A stretch of DNA of 64,000 nucleotides from Rhododendron vialii (lineage: Eukaryota > Streptophyta > Magnoliopsida > Ericales > Ericaceae): assembly GCF_030253575.1 (NCBI RefSeq), contig NC_080569.1:7441001-7505000 (forward strand), written 5' to 3'. Shown in pieces: positions 34,900 through 48,119 of the stretch. Positions within the stretch are counted from its first letter, which is position 1, and every line of letters starts with the position of its first letter. The notes below the pieces were generated by a model. It saw nothing but the letters and a program-made list of their open reading frames with translations, did no database searches and was not told where the DNA came from. The position numbers and the translations under genes are program-made.

Positions 34900-37181
34900 A
34901 TTATTGAAAGTTTTCGGTACACAGAATGTAGGTGACTACTAACTAGGCTTTCTTCCAGAACGTGGCTAGTTGATTACTTGAAAACCCAATGCAAGACTCC
35001 ACGTTTTTCAATCATTAAGTAGAGGTTCTGGTGAAAATCACTTGGGGATTGTAACTTACCAGAATGAAGAGAATGTGAACTGATGATCCAGAAAAAAGGA
35101 TATCTTATATAGGTAATGTTGTATTATGTCATACAAGTGTGAATTGAGTATAGCATCTCAGTTTATAGAACATGAGGAAATCACTGAGGAAACCAGGAAT
35201 CTCTCATATATGTATAGCTGACACCGATTCCACTCAATTGCAAGGAGAGGTTTTTGAACGTGAATGACTGGAGAAGGTGCATGTATTTCTGTTTTTGTAA
35301 TCGGCATTGCAGGTATTTTTGTTGGCTTGTGTTTCGCATTAGATTCGCTATTGGTAGTTTCATCTCTCAGCTTCTGTTACCGTAGAACTCTCACTTCTAT
35401 TTTGGTTCTATTTTGTTTCCATGACAGATTTGCTGGTTATGAGACAATGCTCGGCTCATTGACTAGGCTGTTGCAGCGACACGCTCGGCTCATTGACTAG
35501 GCCGTTGCAGCGACACAACAAAAGAACGCATGAAGAACAAAAAAAAATTAAAATTAAGAAATGCAGCACGTGTTTGGGATGCTCCCCCTGTATGTTTCTG
35601 GGAAACAGGTTTTATTCTTTTTATCGTACTTGTCCTTTGGTGTCCAGGATGAAGTATTACAAGCCAGCCTTGTCCGTGTCAACGTGTGCTTGGCAGTTAC
35701 TGTAGTTCTGTTTTCTTTTGGTTCTGTTTTCTGTTTTCTTTTAGTTAAGTTAATAAAACGTATGCGCATGCGTGAGCTTTAAACATATTTCGCTGAGCTC
35801 ATTCTTTATTCCCATCTCCTTGGTACCATGAAATGGATTACTTAACCGAAATTTAATGGATTATCTCATTCCTTAAACTACCTTAAAAATAGATCATCAA
35901 TTTAATGCCTTTGACTCGATTTATAGAAGTACACCCACTATATATATAGATTTGATCTACATCTTAACATGTTTGCTATCCACAAGCATTGCTACTGTGT
36001 TTGACAAACGAACATTTAAATATGGGAATGAATACTACTATGTCTTGGGCAGCACGATTGATTAATAATGGTCAAATACTTTCTTTCTTTTATCTTTTTC
36101 TTTTGCGGTACTCAAAGCTTAGCTTGGAAGGAATATTGCTGGTGGGGACATGCGAGTCATGAGTTTCTAGCCACGTGGATCAGGGTGAGAATTTATGACA
36201 CGACAAGAAGTAATTATGATCCATACATAGAGGTACAGATGGCTTGTTTTCCGACACGCTAATACGATCCAAACACAAAGTTAGCGGATTCGGGTGGGCT
36301 TTTCTCGACCCGAACAAGTATACGGCACGACACAATTAAGCAAAGATTGGGTTAAGATGAATATTTGATACTCCCTACACACACAACGGTTGTGTAAAAC
36401 ACAACACACAACTAATCTTTAGCCGTCCATTGCTATAATAAATGGTCAGGATTCGTTTAAACTCTTCCCCATAAAAGTTCAACTTTTTCTTGGAAGGGTT
36501 TTTTAAAAATCTAGACCGTCTAAATACATCTGGACGGTCAGAATTACGCACACAACCAACGCAACAGTTGTGCAAGTAGCATTTTTGGTCCCAATTTAGT
36601 TGTCACTTTTTGGAGTTCGTGCCACTTTTCAATTGATTATATCTTGTAATTTATAATGTTTCAGGTGATTTTGAAAACATTGTATTATAGAACAAATCGA
36701 GATCTATCAAACAAGATCCATATTGGATATAAAATTCATTACCAATTTAAAGATATAACTAGTTTTTTTATCCAGTTAGAATAGAACTGTGACAAGTAAA
36801 TTAGGACGGAGGGAGTACTTTAAGTGAAAATGAATTTGTTTTCCACTATGACATTCACTGGACTCTCGCTGAAAATGACACGACACGATAAACCCAAAAG
36901 GTTTAGGTTGAAAGAATTTTAACACGACCTACTGTTACATGGTCATGTAATGCGAGCTAAGAAATTTAAACTGTTTATTTTTTTGAAATTCAAAAAGAAT
37001 AATTGTTATTCGGAGTACTTGATTTGAGCCATTTCGTGGTAAAGCTTCAATGGATATCGCAAACACGGACCCAATCGGCGAATTGTATCCAAGAGGCGGA
37101 CTTGACCGGTAATAGCCCGTTGACTTGAACTGGGATGCTGACAATCTGACATTTCACATTGCCTTGAGCAACAAAAAAGAT
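34900..37181. other. 3' flank of GRAS gene and repeat-rich spacer
   Basis: The 3' UTR probably extends to about 35150. A 34-bp tandem duplication (GCTCGGCTCATTGACTAGGC) lies at 35449-35516. A possible small MITE with ACAACGGTTGTG/CACAACTGTTGC-like ends lies at about 36373-36586. CACGACACGATAA-type degenerate repeats occur at about 36255-36350 and 36875-36930, related to those near 5700 and 55800. No gene seen. Confidence 0.55.
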
Positions 37182-37424
37182 AGGCTCCGTTTCAGAAATC
37201 TTTTTAAAAAATAAGCAGCTTATTTCACATTTTCAAACTCAAAAATAATGTAAATAAAAAATATTTTAAATTTTTTTTTTTTGCATCGTATAAAAGATCT
37301 CGATGAGATCTTTCAAACAAGATCCATATTGCATATTTTTAGATTTTAATAAATCCATAATTTTTTAGCTTGAAATTGCCTTCTTAAAAAATAAGGACTT
37401 TTTTTACGTTCCGAAACGGGGCCT
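37182..37424. mobile_element. Short MITE with AGGCYCCGTTTC ends (hAT-like)
   Basis: Ends AGGCTCCGTTTC and GAAACGGGGCCT are inverted repeats. The interior has AGATCTCGATGAGATC and CAAGATCCATATTG, also found near 25640, 36700 and 47660, so this is a dispersed family. Flanking AAAAGAT/AAAAGAA suggests an imperfect target duplication. Confidence 0.65.
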
Positions 37425-37495
37425 AAAAGAAGGTGTTATGGAACGGAGCCTCCGTATTAGGTAAGTGGCGGGACCGGTGAAAGCAACCCAAGACT

Positions 37496-38133
37496 AGGGG
37501 TCCTTCGGCTAAAAAAGTTACTCCCTCCGTCCCTTTTTTTGTGTCCGGTATTTTATTTTGGGCTGTCCCTTAATAAGTGTCCATTTTGTAAAGTTAGGAG
37601 GGTAAAAGTTGGTGTATTGTCTATTTTGTCCCTAAAAGTAGATTTTATTTTGAAAAGTTAGTGAGTAAAAGTGTAATGATGATGGATAAGTAGGGAAAGT
37701 GGAGGAAAAAGTTGATGTGAAAGGTGTAATGATGATGTCTTTTTAATAAGTTGGAGTTACGAAGCAGGACACTTAAAAAGGAACGGAGGGAGTATTTGTT
37801 TTATTTTATTTTTTTATTCTTTTTTTTTTTACATTTATTAGTTTTTTGTCCTTTTTTTTAGAATTATTGTTTCGTCATAACGAAAGAAATCTAAAAAGTA
37901 AAAAATTACGACCAAAATTCATTTTTTTTGAATAAGACGAAAATAAGCTAATAAATCAATTTTTTCGTCTTTAGTAAAAAAAAGATTTCGATTGTAATTT
38001 ACTTTTTAGATTTCTCTCGTCATGACGAAGCAATAATTCTCAAAAAAATTGACGAAAAACAAACAAATGTGAAAAAAATTTGAATAAGGACAAAAAAAAT
38101 AAGCCAAATGGCTTTTTTAGCCGAATGACCTCT
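37496..38133. mobile_element. Foldback MITE carrying a nested Stowaway
   Basis: Ends AGGGGTCCTTCGGCTAAAAA and TTTTTAGCCGAATGACCTCT form the outer inverted repeat. The arms pair again around ACGAAAGAAATCTAAAAAGT and ACTTTTTAGATTTCTCTCGT. A 272-bp Stowaway at 37521-37792 interrupts the left arm. No coding capacity. Confidence 0.75.
37521..37792. mobile_element. Stowaway-type MITE
   Basis: Ends CTCCCTCCGTCCC and GGAACGGAGGGAG, flanked by TA on both sides (37519-37520, 37793-37794). This is the classic Tc1/mariner-derived Stowaway form. It is nested in the foldback element 37496-38133. Confidence 0.9.
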
Positions 38134-41068
38134 AACAGTAGCAGGCGCTAGATTCTTAGGCCCCGCTAATTTTTGTTGTTGAACAATTTGTGCCAAAATT
38201 AAATGTTGTTTATATTATTCAATAAGTTTTGGCATTTTAACACTCTATTCACACTAATTAACAAATTTTGACATTTTAGCATCTTGTTCACACTAATCAA
38301 CAACTTATTCAAACTATTTCACTCACAATCAACAACAAATATTGCATATTGTTCACACTAATTAACAACTTATTGATTAGCGTGAACAACTTATAACTAA
38401 TAATCAACAACTTATTCACATCCCCTTATTCATTAGTGTGAACGAGGCCGGGACCAAATCACATGTATCTTTGTATTAATAGCAAAATATCCCTTCCATA
38501 ATGGAAACAATATTTTGAGGGGACTTTTTTTCATAATTTTCGCAAACACAATCTAAAAATATACTAGAAATAATGATAGACTAATTGAGAGGTGTGCGGG
38601 GACCCATGCCCCTGCTTGCATCCCCTCGGTCCGCCCCTAAAGACGAATGGTCAGAAGTTCAAAAGAACGAACGAGGGGTTGGTTCAGTGACCGTAAACTT
38701 GGACTTATAGTTGGACAAGACTCAAATTCAAGTTCTCATATTGGGGCTAAACATGCTCTTAACACCGTCTATACGCGATGGGACCTTAACTTCCGTTCCG
38801 ACATAGGTGCGGTAGATCCCTACAGCTAATATTGTTTGATTAGCACTGCACTATGAGCGGACGGACGGCCCAATTGAATGCAATGGGAAAAAGCCGGAAT
38901 ATAAATGGTGCCGTTTTGGTGTCATTTTCTTACTTGTCACACAACTCCACTATCAAAAAGGGAAATACTACTACTAGTACTAGTCAATTTCCATATGTTC
39001 TATCCATTATCTCGTCCTTTTTTTTTTTGGGTGTCAAGATCAAAGAAGGAGATTATACTAATATAAGTCGTAAAAAAATGACTTAGATAATTGAGTTAAT
39101 AGTAAAAATATATTAACTAGAAATATATAAAACTATTCTACTAAAACAAAAAGGAGGCACAAATACAAGTATGCTGATAAAACTATTTTTTTATAAACTA
39201 TTTAATACAATACTTAATTCTGTTATGGGATTGATCCAAACTCTTTTGAAAAATTCTAATGAAATCCTGACTCTATAGCTTTTTGATGGTGGGGCAAGTA
39301 ATGTTTCGCATTTTGATGGTGGGGCAAGTAAGGGGAAGAGAGGAAATCTGTCTTTATAGGAAATTTGGATTGGAACAGTGTATTCTAGTGACAGTCAATC
39401 AATTTGATAATCCACCATGCCTAATGTGTCCGAAGAAGAAGAGCAAAGGAAATGAAACATGCCCAAAAGTAAACCAACCTCTTGGACTACTACGAAAAAT
39501 ACCATCGGATTTCAAAGTAGTACGATCTAATTCAAAAATTTCATCCAATTAAGTGCGTCTAGAGTATTTTTTCACAGTAGCGGGGTCACCTTGACACAGT
39601 TAAATGTCATTAAGATACGCACAAGTGGTTCAAAAAAAAAAGAAAAGATATGCACAAGGAGCATTGGATTTTTAATAGCTCGACAGTTAGGAGTGTGCGA
39701 GTCGTTTATGCGCACCATAACTAATTTCCTTTTCGGTCCGATCAAAAGGCGGGCCCATCTCTGCCGATATTGGAGGATTCACTAAAAACTACTAGTACTT
39801 TCTTGCATCTTAACTTCAGAAATCGAATCCTAATCAATCGTATTAATGTGAACCATCCAGACCAACCCCGGGGTTTCGTTGGATTTCACTTTAACATGAG
39901 GCAAAGCTGGGATGGACCCTTTTTGACTAAGCTTTAGTCCGGTTGCCGGCCTATGGACCATGGTTGTTTTGTTGTTTCTGAAATTCAAAACACCTTCTAG
40001 TTGTTGTTGTTGTTGTTTTTTTTTACTTACTTGAAGCAAAAAATATGTTTTTTTAAAAGCAAAATAAATTCATTAGTCTCTAAATTTGTTACAAAGATTA
40101 ATAGGAATAAGGAATAATGGCATCAAACCCCTAACCCAAGACCCAAATGATCTATAAAGCTACGAGTAATCCTATGTCTATCCGAGACCCAATCCTCACT
40201 TGAAGGCAACAGAAATTTTCATTCCAACTTGGAGAGAATTCAAATGTTTCTTTCATAATTCTTTATAGCGAAGATCCACACTTGAAGGCTTGAGGCTCTA
40301 GCGGAAGCGGGGACTGTCATGAGCAATCACAGCAGCGTGCAGTTGTACCCATTTCACTGTCCGTCTCGGCAATCAATGGTCTAGATTTTTTTTAAAAAAA
40401 ACTCTTAGAAGAGTTTTTATTAAATCCGAACCGCCAAAACACTGTTGGACTGTGAGATCGAGGCTCTGCTGCACGTTGCTGTGATTTGCTTATAGCCCCC
40501 GCTCCCGGCACTAACCTGTCTGTGATTTCTGTCCCTTCTATTTTTCCCCCCTCCCTGTCGGTTAATGGTTTTGGAATCTTGTTGCCTGAAATTATTTTTT
40601 GACAGGTTTTTTTTGCGTCGTGTTTAATTGGGATGAATATAGCTTTATAGCAGATCACTTTGAGTTGGGCCGGGCTCAATCAGCCACACCTTTCTTCAAT
40701 ACACGGTGCACATTCCGTCTGGCCCAGCCCGCCCGCGTTCACAAAGACTACACAGGGGACACGTTTGTGGAGACGAGAGAAACTTTATTCACACGAGACT
40801 CCGTGAACAATCTGGGTTATAAACGGAACGGCGCAATTTTCAGTCATTCATTCATGCAAATAATGATTGAAATTTGTTTTCAATTTTGATCAGTTGTAAA
40901 TAATTGTTATCGATTTTAATTGATTTTCAATTCGAACTGTCTAAGAACAATTTAGACGCACGTGAATGATCTATCCGTAGAGCTTTTTTTGCGAAATGAT
41001 CGCAATAAGATTTTCCGTTGGGGAGGAGACAAAAGCGGTAACCGATACCATACATCTCGCACGTACTA
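38134..41068. other. Intergenic spacer
   Basis: AT-rich with CAACAACTTATTCACACTAAT-like short repeats at about 38190-38430 and a small direct repeat (TTTTGATGGTGGGGCAAGTA) at 39281 and 39310. No gene with recognisable motifs. Confidence 0.55.
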
Positions 41069-41162
41069 GAAACTTCGTCAGCCAACACTTCACACTTCTC
41101 CGCATCGATTCGATAATCCCCGAAGGTACTAGAATTCTCCTTTTACTTCTCATACATAAATA
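41069..41162 (+). promoter_or_regulatory. Heat-shock promoter: HSEs and TATA box of the sHSP gene
   Basis: A perfect two-unit heat-shock element GAAACTTC is at 41069-41076. A four-unit imperfect element, GAAGGTACTAGAATTCTC, is at 41122-41139 (units GAA, TAC, GAA, CTC at the correct 5-bp spacing). A TATA-like CATAAATA follows at 41155-41162, 124 bp before the ATG. HSEs just upstream of the TATA box are the standard layout for plant class I small HSP genes, so heat-shock factor control is expected. Confidence 0.75.
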
Positions 41163-41285
41163 CCCAACACGTCACTCCTCTCTCCTCACTTCATCATCAA
41201 CCAACAACAAATCAAAGCAATCGTTCCAGCGTCCAACATTCTCGCCATCCAAACCCTCAACCAATCCCACACCGAAACCAAAAAA

Positions 41286-41762
41286 ATGTCTCTAATCCCA
41301 AGCTTCTTCGGCAACCGACGAGGCAACAGCGCTAACAGCAGCATCTTCGATCCCTTCCCCCTCGACGTCTGGGACCCATTCCGGACCTTTCCCCAATTCC
41401 CCGAACTCTCCCGCGAGAACTCGGCGTTCGTGACCACGCGCGTCGACTGGAAGGAGACCCCGGAGGCGCACGTGTTCAAGGCGGACCTGCCGGGGCTGAA
41501 GAAGGAGGAGGTGAAGGTGGAGGTCGAGGACGACAGGGTGTTGCAGATCAGCGGGGAGAGGAGCGTGGAGAAGGAGGAGAAGGATGAGGCGTGGCACCGG
41601 GTGGAGAGGAGCAGCGGGAAGTTCGTGAGGCGGTTCAGGCTGCCGGAGAACGCGAAGATGGATCAGGTAAAGGCGGCCATGGAGAACGGGGTTCTGACCG
41701 TGACGGTTCCGAAGGAGGAGGTGAAGAAGCCCGATGTTAAGAGTATTGAGATCTCCGGTTAG
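41286..41762 (+). CDS. Class I cytosolic small heat-shock protein (HSP20 family)
   Basis: Intronless, 158 residues, about 18 kDa. The N-terminus SLIPSFFG followed by [12 protein letters not shown] is the class I (cytosolic) signature. The alpha-crystallin domain spans about residues 50-145. It has the [20 protein letters not shown] and [16 protein letters not shown] segments, then [18 protein letters not shown] and [12 protein letters not shown]. The C-terminal IEI motif docks onto neighbouring dimers. The protein is an ATP-independent chaperone that forms oligomers and holds denatured proteins for HSP70 or HSP100. GC content is much higher than the surroundings, as is common for these genes. 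Heat-shock elements and a TATA box lie directly upstream. The long antisense ORF over this gene is a codon-bias shadow. Confidence 0.96.
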   Translation: MSLIPSFFGNRRGNSANSSIFDPFPLDVWDPFRTFPQFPELSRENSAFVTTRVDWKETPEAHVFKADLPGLKKEEVKVEVEDDRVLQISGERSVEKEEKDEAWHRVERSSGKFVRRFRLPENAKMDQVKAAMENGVLTVTVPKEEVKKPDVKSIEISG

Positions 41763-43767
41763 AGCTTGGTCCATGTCAATTCTCTTTCAAGATGCCTGAG
41801 TCAGTAGTATTGTATTAGTAGTAGTATATAGATATGATGTGAATTGTAGTGTGTGACTGTGTGGGTCGGTTTGGGCTTTGTATTTTCTGTTTCAGAGTCT
41901 TAAAGTCCTGTTTTGGGTGTAGTAAGGTTTTAATTGAAATATGTGATGAGAATTTGAGTGTTCCTGTTTACTAACTTGTGGCTTGCCTTGTCTGCTTCAT
42001 CTATCAAGCAAATATTAGTAGATGATTTATGAACATTGGTAAATGGGTAGTATTTCCTTTCCTTTGATGATTGCCCAAGAGAAGTTTTTGGGTGTCAGGT
42101 GGGTTAACACACCTGTGGTACTAGTGATCAAAACGTACAAAGATGAAGAATGTGCAAAGGCCAGATAACTGAAGAGAGGAAGTTTCAAAAACTTACATAG
42201 GATAATATAATTTCATGTTTGTTTGGGGGATTCAAAATTTCTGAGCACTGTCTTTAATAAATTTTCTCTATTCATTTCTCTTCATTCATTACTCTAAGAA
42301 TCTCCCTTAAAATCACTATTTCGCACCACTTGATATGCTTGTTATCATGCTCTGTTACTTGGGCTGTGCGGATCATAATTGGTTGCAATTTCGTTAATTC
42401 AGTAATTGAAGAAAGGAGGAATCCAAATTGAGAAACAGATAAAGAACAATAATAAGTCTTAGTACACTACATCAAATCATTACACCATCCATTATATTTT
42501 TTGCAGGGCTTATTCTAAATTTCACAAAATATAGAAAAGTGCCTATATATTATTTTAAAATAATATTTATGGGGTACTGTAAAAATCAGCTCTCTAGAGA
42601 GAAGAGTGAGATCACTCTCTAAAACTCTCTGCCTATGGTTGGATAAATAGTACAACACACCGTAAGGTATACTTATGCCACCCTTTTGTGAAGTTATACG
42701 TTTCGAGGAATTCGAAGAATTTAACCCAATACCAAATATGTGATCGCCTTAGATAGATAATTATATACGATTCTCCTATCTGGTTAAAATAAACCGAGTC
42801 ATGAAGGACCTTTGTATACATACAAACTCATGCTTTGCAAGTTTGCAACCCAATAGAACTCGCAATCATCGTAGATAGAAGATAGTTGTTGATATAGGCA
42901 CTGATCGATTTAGATAGATAGCAGATAGCAGATAGCAGATAGCACACAATATTTGAAGATAAAAACACGATTTTTAGTAGTATCTAATAATACTGCATAA
43001 ATTCAACTCCAATAGTAGTGTTGCCGTTGAACTAATTAGAAGATAAAGGAAACTTAAATCATAATATGAAAAGCCCTGGTTGTCCTTCACGGGTGCTTCT
43101 GCAACAGTGCTATGTCTCTTTATTCTTGCAATACCAATTAATTAAACATCAATCTTTAACACAAAAAAGAAAAAAGAAAAAGCAAGAGATATAACTATAT
43201 CCCTTGCCTTCCCCCCCACCCGCAAGAATTCATCTACAAGTTCTACGTACAAAAGCTTTACATAGAATTATATACAAAAACAAAAATCCGCAAGGGAAAG
43301 GAAAATAATAGGAAATTCAGTGTAACCCTTTTTTTTTTTTCAATTCACGCTTTCATTGGCTCCATGTACCGGTTCTTGATTATTACTAATTTCCTCACTA
43401 TCGATTCTTTCCAATCGGCAAAAAATTAAACTTTTATTAGAACTCGACGAAAGGATACATCGAGGCAGTCAAACTCTAGGTACAAAGAAAACTTGATTCA
43501 GAGAATGCCAAAAAAGAAAAGGAAAAGAAAGAAAAACATACATCTACTAATATATAAGAAATTGAATGAAGCCTCAAATACAGTCTTTTAAGGAGTAGCT
43601 AATTAACCTTGCATTTCAAGAATTTTCAATTCACAGGGAAATGGGTATTGTTTTTCATTTAGTTAATTAATTTCACAGAAAACATGCATTAATTGGTTAA
43701 CTGAAAATGTGTACTTACAATGCTGCTGTGCACCCAGACATTGACCCGCGGATTGGCGAATTACTGA
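41763..43767. other. 3' flank of sHSP gene and spacer
   Basis: The sHSP 3' UTR probably ends before about 41960. The rest is AT-rich. A TTCACAAAATATAG segment near 42520 recurs near 16445. A possible last exon of the YABBY-like gene would lie on the minus strand at the right end, but no valid acceptor was found. Confidence 0.5.
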
Positions 43768-44283
43768 GAGCATCTCCAATGCACCCTTCATTCCTCTATT
43801 TCTCCATTTGAGAGGATCATTTTTGGAGGAAATATCATTCCAACCCATCCTTTATTTTCTCCTCCATTTGAGAGGATCAAGTTTGGTACTCCAAATATGG
43901 AGGATGGAGAAAAAAATGAAGGATCTCCTCTATTTCACTATTCACCCTCACCAAATCCCATTTTGTTCATCAAATTAGTTTTGATACACTAATCGTTTAT
44001 AAAATTGGTACGTTACCAATCAAAAGATATGTACAATATTTTCAAAATAAGACCCATATTGAGTATTTTTTTAATGAAGTTAGAAAAATGAAAATTTGAG
44101 TTTTGGAGGGAAAGTGGAGAAATTTGAGATTTGGGATGAGTTTTTAAAGAAATAGAAGTAGAAATAGAGTATTGGGTTAGAGTTAGATTTCCTCCAAAAT
44201 CACTTTTGCAATAAAATATATTATTTTGATACTCTCAAATGAAGAAATGAAGGAAAAAATGGAGTATTGGATTGGAGATGCTC
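43768..44283. mobile_element. Foldback MITE with GAGCATCTCCAATGC ends
   Basis: Ends GAGCATCTCCAATGC and CATTGGAGATGCTC-like (GATTGGAGATGCTC) are inverted, with arms continuing through TTTCTCCATTTG-type sequence. The 3-bp target duplication TGA is at 43765-43767 and 44284-44286. It lies between the last clear YABBY-like exon and any terminal exon. Confidence 0.8.
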
Positions 44284-44425
44284 TGATGCGGACCGTTCCT
44301 AGACCACTTTTATAATTTTGAAGGCATTAGAAATTAATGAAACAAATAATTCAAGATGCATAATTTGTTTAATTATTGATAACGCATAATATATAAATAC
44401 ATCAGCTGTTTTAAAGAACACTTAC

Positions 44426-46029
44426 ATTTTTTGCAGCGGTGCTAAAAGCATTTGAATGTGATATCCCAGGATTAGCATCTTTGATGCGCTTCACCTCCTC
44501 CCTATCATGGCAAACACACATACATACAGAACACTTGATATATAATGCAAAATTAAGTGATAATATATATGTAAAAATAACAATTGGGTTTCGCTAAATA
44601 CTAGTAGCATTTTAAATAGCGGGATATAATAGAAAAAAAAACTGAAAGAAGTAACGAGAAGGAAGAAGGTAGTATAAATTGGTGGTTGAATGAAGAAATA
44701 AAAATCAGTAGTGGGTAGGGGTGCGTGAAATAAAATAAATCTGAATTGAAAAACAAGAGGGATAGTTAAATTTCTGGAAAATTAATATAGGTAAATTTAC
44801 GTGGAATTATATTCTTACCTGATGAATCCATTGTATTTGGTTAGAGGCCTGGGGTATGTCTCAGGAGCTGCGAAACAGTAAATCCGAAAAATCCCATAAC
44901 TCATGAGAACAATAATCGGTCTAGACCATTAATTTACTGATCACATAGTAATCGAAAGAAACGGAGGGAAATATCGATATACGTACACTTTTCAGTGAAG
45001 TGTTCTTGGGATGACGACGGCTGCTGCTGCGTTAATGCGGATGAGGTTGATGATGAAGACTGTCCCGTTTGGAATGTAGACCCAAAAAAATCTCCTTGGT
45101 TTACTTCTTTCTATTTAAGAGATATGGAAATATGGAATACAAGGAGATAAAAAAAAGAGGAGGCTGCAATCTGCAGGGTTTTTTGTTTTCTTTCTTATTT
45201 TTGGGTTTTTGGGTCGAGTGTTTTGGTATATGACCATTGTGATTGATACTCCGAGTCAAGTGAGTCTTGCTTCTACTTTGAAGCTAACACAGTTTTGATA
45301 TGAAAGCTGAATTTTAAATTTTGATTTTTCTCAATGAAATCTAAAAATGTTGATAACTATATACCCCTACTCTAAACTATGAGCACAGTAATTGTATTAA
45401 ATTCAAGTACCTTTTACTTGATTGCGAGTAATTATATAAAGTAGACTTCAAACCACCCTTGGGCTTGCTCCAACAGAAGGGAAAGGACCAGCAGAAGGGG
45501 AAGGGATTTGCCTAGATTTGGGTAGGGTTCACTCCTCTCTAGGGCAGTACCGAGATTTATCTTGCAATTCGGGGCAGTGGTTGCTTCGGCCACCCAGAGG
45601 TTTATGCCTTATGGGTGGGTCTAATTATTGGTCCTACTGCAAGGTAGTTCCTTCGTCACCAAAGAGAATAAAATATACATTTCTAGATCTGGGCAGGGTT
45701 CAACTCCTCTCCAGCGCGGTACCAAGATCCATCTGACGAGTTAGGACGTTGGTTACTTTGGATTGCCTAGAGGTTTATGCCCAATAGATGGGATCCAATT
45801 AGTGACCCTACTGAGGGGTGATTCATTCGTCACCAAAAAGAATAGAATGTACATACATAAATTTACACCAACTTTTTAAAAGGGGATCCCTCTTATTTAG
45901 CTAAATTTATATAGACTTCAGACTATATATATACTGTAATATATACAAAGAACAGATATACAAATTTCTTCCTTAACAAAATCTGTCTACCTTCTCTCTC
46001 TCAACATTTCCCAGAGAAACCCAGAGAAA

Positions 46030-46060
<31 letters not shown>

Positions 46061-48042
46061 CCAGATCTGGTTTTTCCGGGGGAGGGGGCCGCCGCCTCCT
46101 CTCTCCCCTCCCCCGAGCTCCACCTCCCCCTTCCCCTCCTCTCCATCTTTTCTCCCCCACTCTCTTCTCTGGGTTTGTTTTCAGATTTCCTCCGTTTTTG
46201 GTTTTGGTTCGAGTGTTGCTGAGTTCGATTCCTGACTCCGGCTGGCGGCTTGTGAGTCTGGTTTGATCCGGGCTCCTCCTCGACCTCAAGATTTGGTGGC
46301 AGGTCTGACGATTCAGTGGGCATCGGTGGTGGGCTGCGAATAACGGTGAGGTGGGGGGCGGCGTTGAGGTTTAGTTATTTTGTTTTTTTTTTCTTTCTTT
46401 GTCTTTCTTTTTCCGACAGTTTGGCTCGGATTCTACCGGCTGATTTGGGTTTCCCCCAAATCAGTCCAGTTTGGTACCAGTTTGGGTTCCCCAAATCTGG
46501 TGAGGAAGAGGTGGTGGGCGAATAATCGGCGCCTTTTGAGGATCGTCCGAGTTTGGGGTTGTTGGTGGGTTGTGGTTTGTCCGGGTGCTGTTGTCGGTGA
46601 GGGGTCTGCTCTGACCTTTGTTCCGGTGAATAGCTCTCGCCATCCAGATTTCATATGCGCTTATCGGGTTTGAGTTGGGGTCCGGTCCGTTTGGATTCTC
46701 TACAATCTAGGCCTTGATTGGTTCTTGATTGGTTCTCATCTAGCGAGTTCGCCGGTCTTGCTTTGCAGGAGGTGCTTGTGTCAAAGTCTAGATAGTTTTG
46801 ACTCATTCTTGTATTTTTTGATAAAATTTGTATTGCCTTCGGGCATTGTTATGAAATGAATTGACCGTGTTTCAAAAAAAAAAAAAAAACAGATATTGGT
46901 GAGAGTGGAACCTGGACAAACAAGACGTTCGAGCAAGACTGGCATTCCACTGGCACTGGATTCCGTGACTCTTCGGATGGAATCTCTACCTATGAATGTA
47001 GAGAGAGATATGTTAACGCAATATGTTCAAGTCTCATAAATTCTTTATACCGTAGGTGGAAATTGTGGATTTTTCACCATTGTCATTGGGAGCCCTACTA
47101 TGTGTTTATTGATTATCTGAACCGTTCAACTTGTATGACTTACAGAGTGTTATATCCACGTAAAAAAAAAATCAGCTTGATCAGACATGGATATGTATAT
47201 AAAATATTCAATTTTGTTTTGTAAAATGGATGAGTTTAACTTTAAAATTATTGAGAGAATCAAACCATCCATTTTATAAACAAAAATTTAAATTTTTGAT
47301 GTCTGATGAAGATGATTTTTTGTGTGAATATACTATTCTACGGGCACTACAAGAAGAACGGTTCAAATTATAACAATAAATGCACAGGTGGGGGCTGACT
47401 TGACAATGGCAGTAGCAAAAAAATGTGGTTTTCCACCGGTGGTGGATTAACTTTGTTCTCATTTTAGTGACTTTTAACTTGGAAATAAATAATACTGGCA
47501 ATGGATGGAGTCAGTTGGCTAGCTAGTACATGTTAGGCCTTGTTCTGCTAAGGGTTTTTAAAAAATAATAAATATTCATTTGTAATTTTTAAACTTAAAA
47601 ATGGAGTAATGTATATATGAAAATATAATTTTTAATTTTTTTGCACTGTTTAAAAGATCTCATCAAGATTTATCAAACAAGATCCATATTGCACAAACAA
47701 TTATTTCAGCAAGTTCATTATTTTTAAACTTAAAAATTACAAATAAGTACTTATTTTTTAAGAACCCTTAGCGGAATTTTTTTGGTAAATAATAGGAAAA
47801 AAATGAAGAAACTAAAGGCGTCAGGTTTCCTTTCGTAATTTCTTCCCATATATAGAACCGAAAAATACAGCTGAAAAAAAGAAGAAGAAGATAAACATGG
47901 GGATCTCTACTCCATTGATTAATTTAATTGCAGTGGAAGTAATCAAGGGGAACAATTTCAACATGCACAATAATATTGACCTTTCTTTATATATATATAT
48001 ATATATATAATTTCAACATGCACAATAATATTGACCTTTCTT

Positions 48043-48119
<77 letters not shown>

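Noticed and set aside
41292-41774. 160-residue minus-strand ORF antisense to the sHSP gene
   Set aside because: It is a shadow caused by GC-rich third positions; its sequence is Leu/His/Arg-rich with no family motif.
43715-43750. Possible terminal YABBY exon encoding Trp-Val-His-Ser-Ser-Ile followed by GTAAGT
   Set aside because: No AG acceptor lies just before the TGG, and the nearest acceptor opens on a stop codon, so it was not added to the model.
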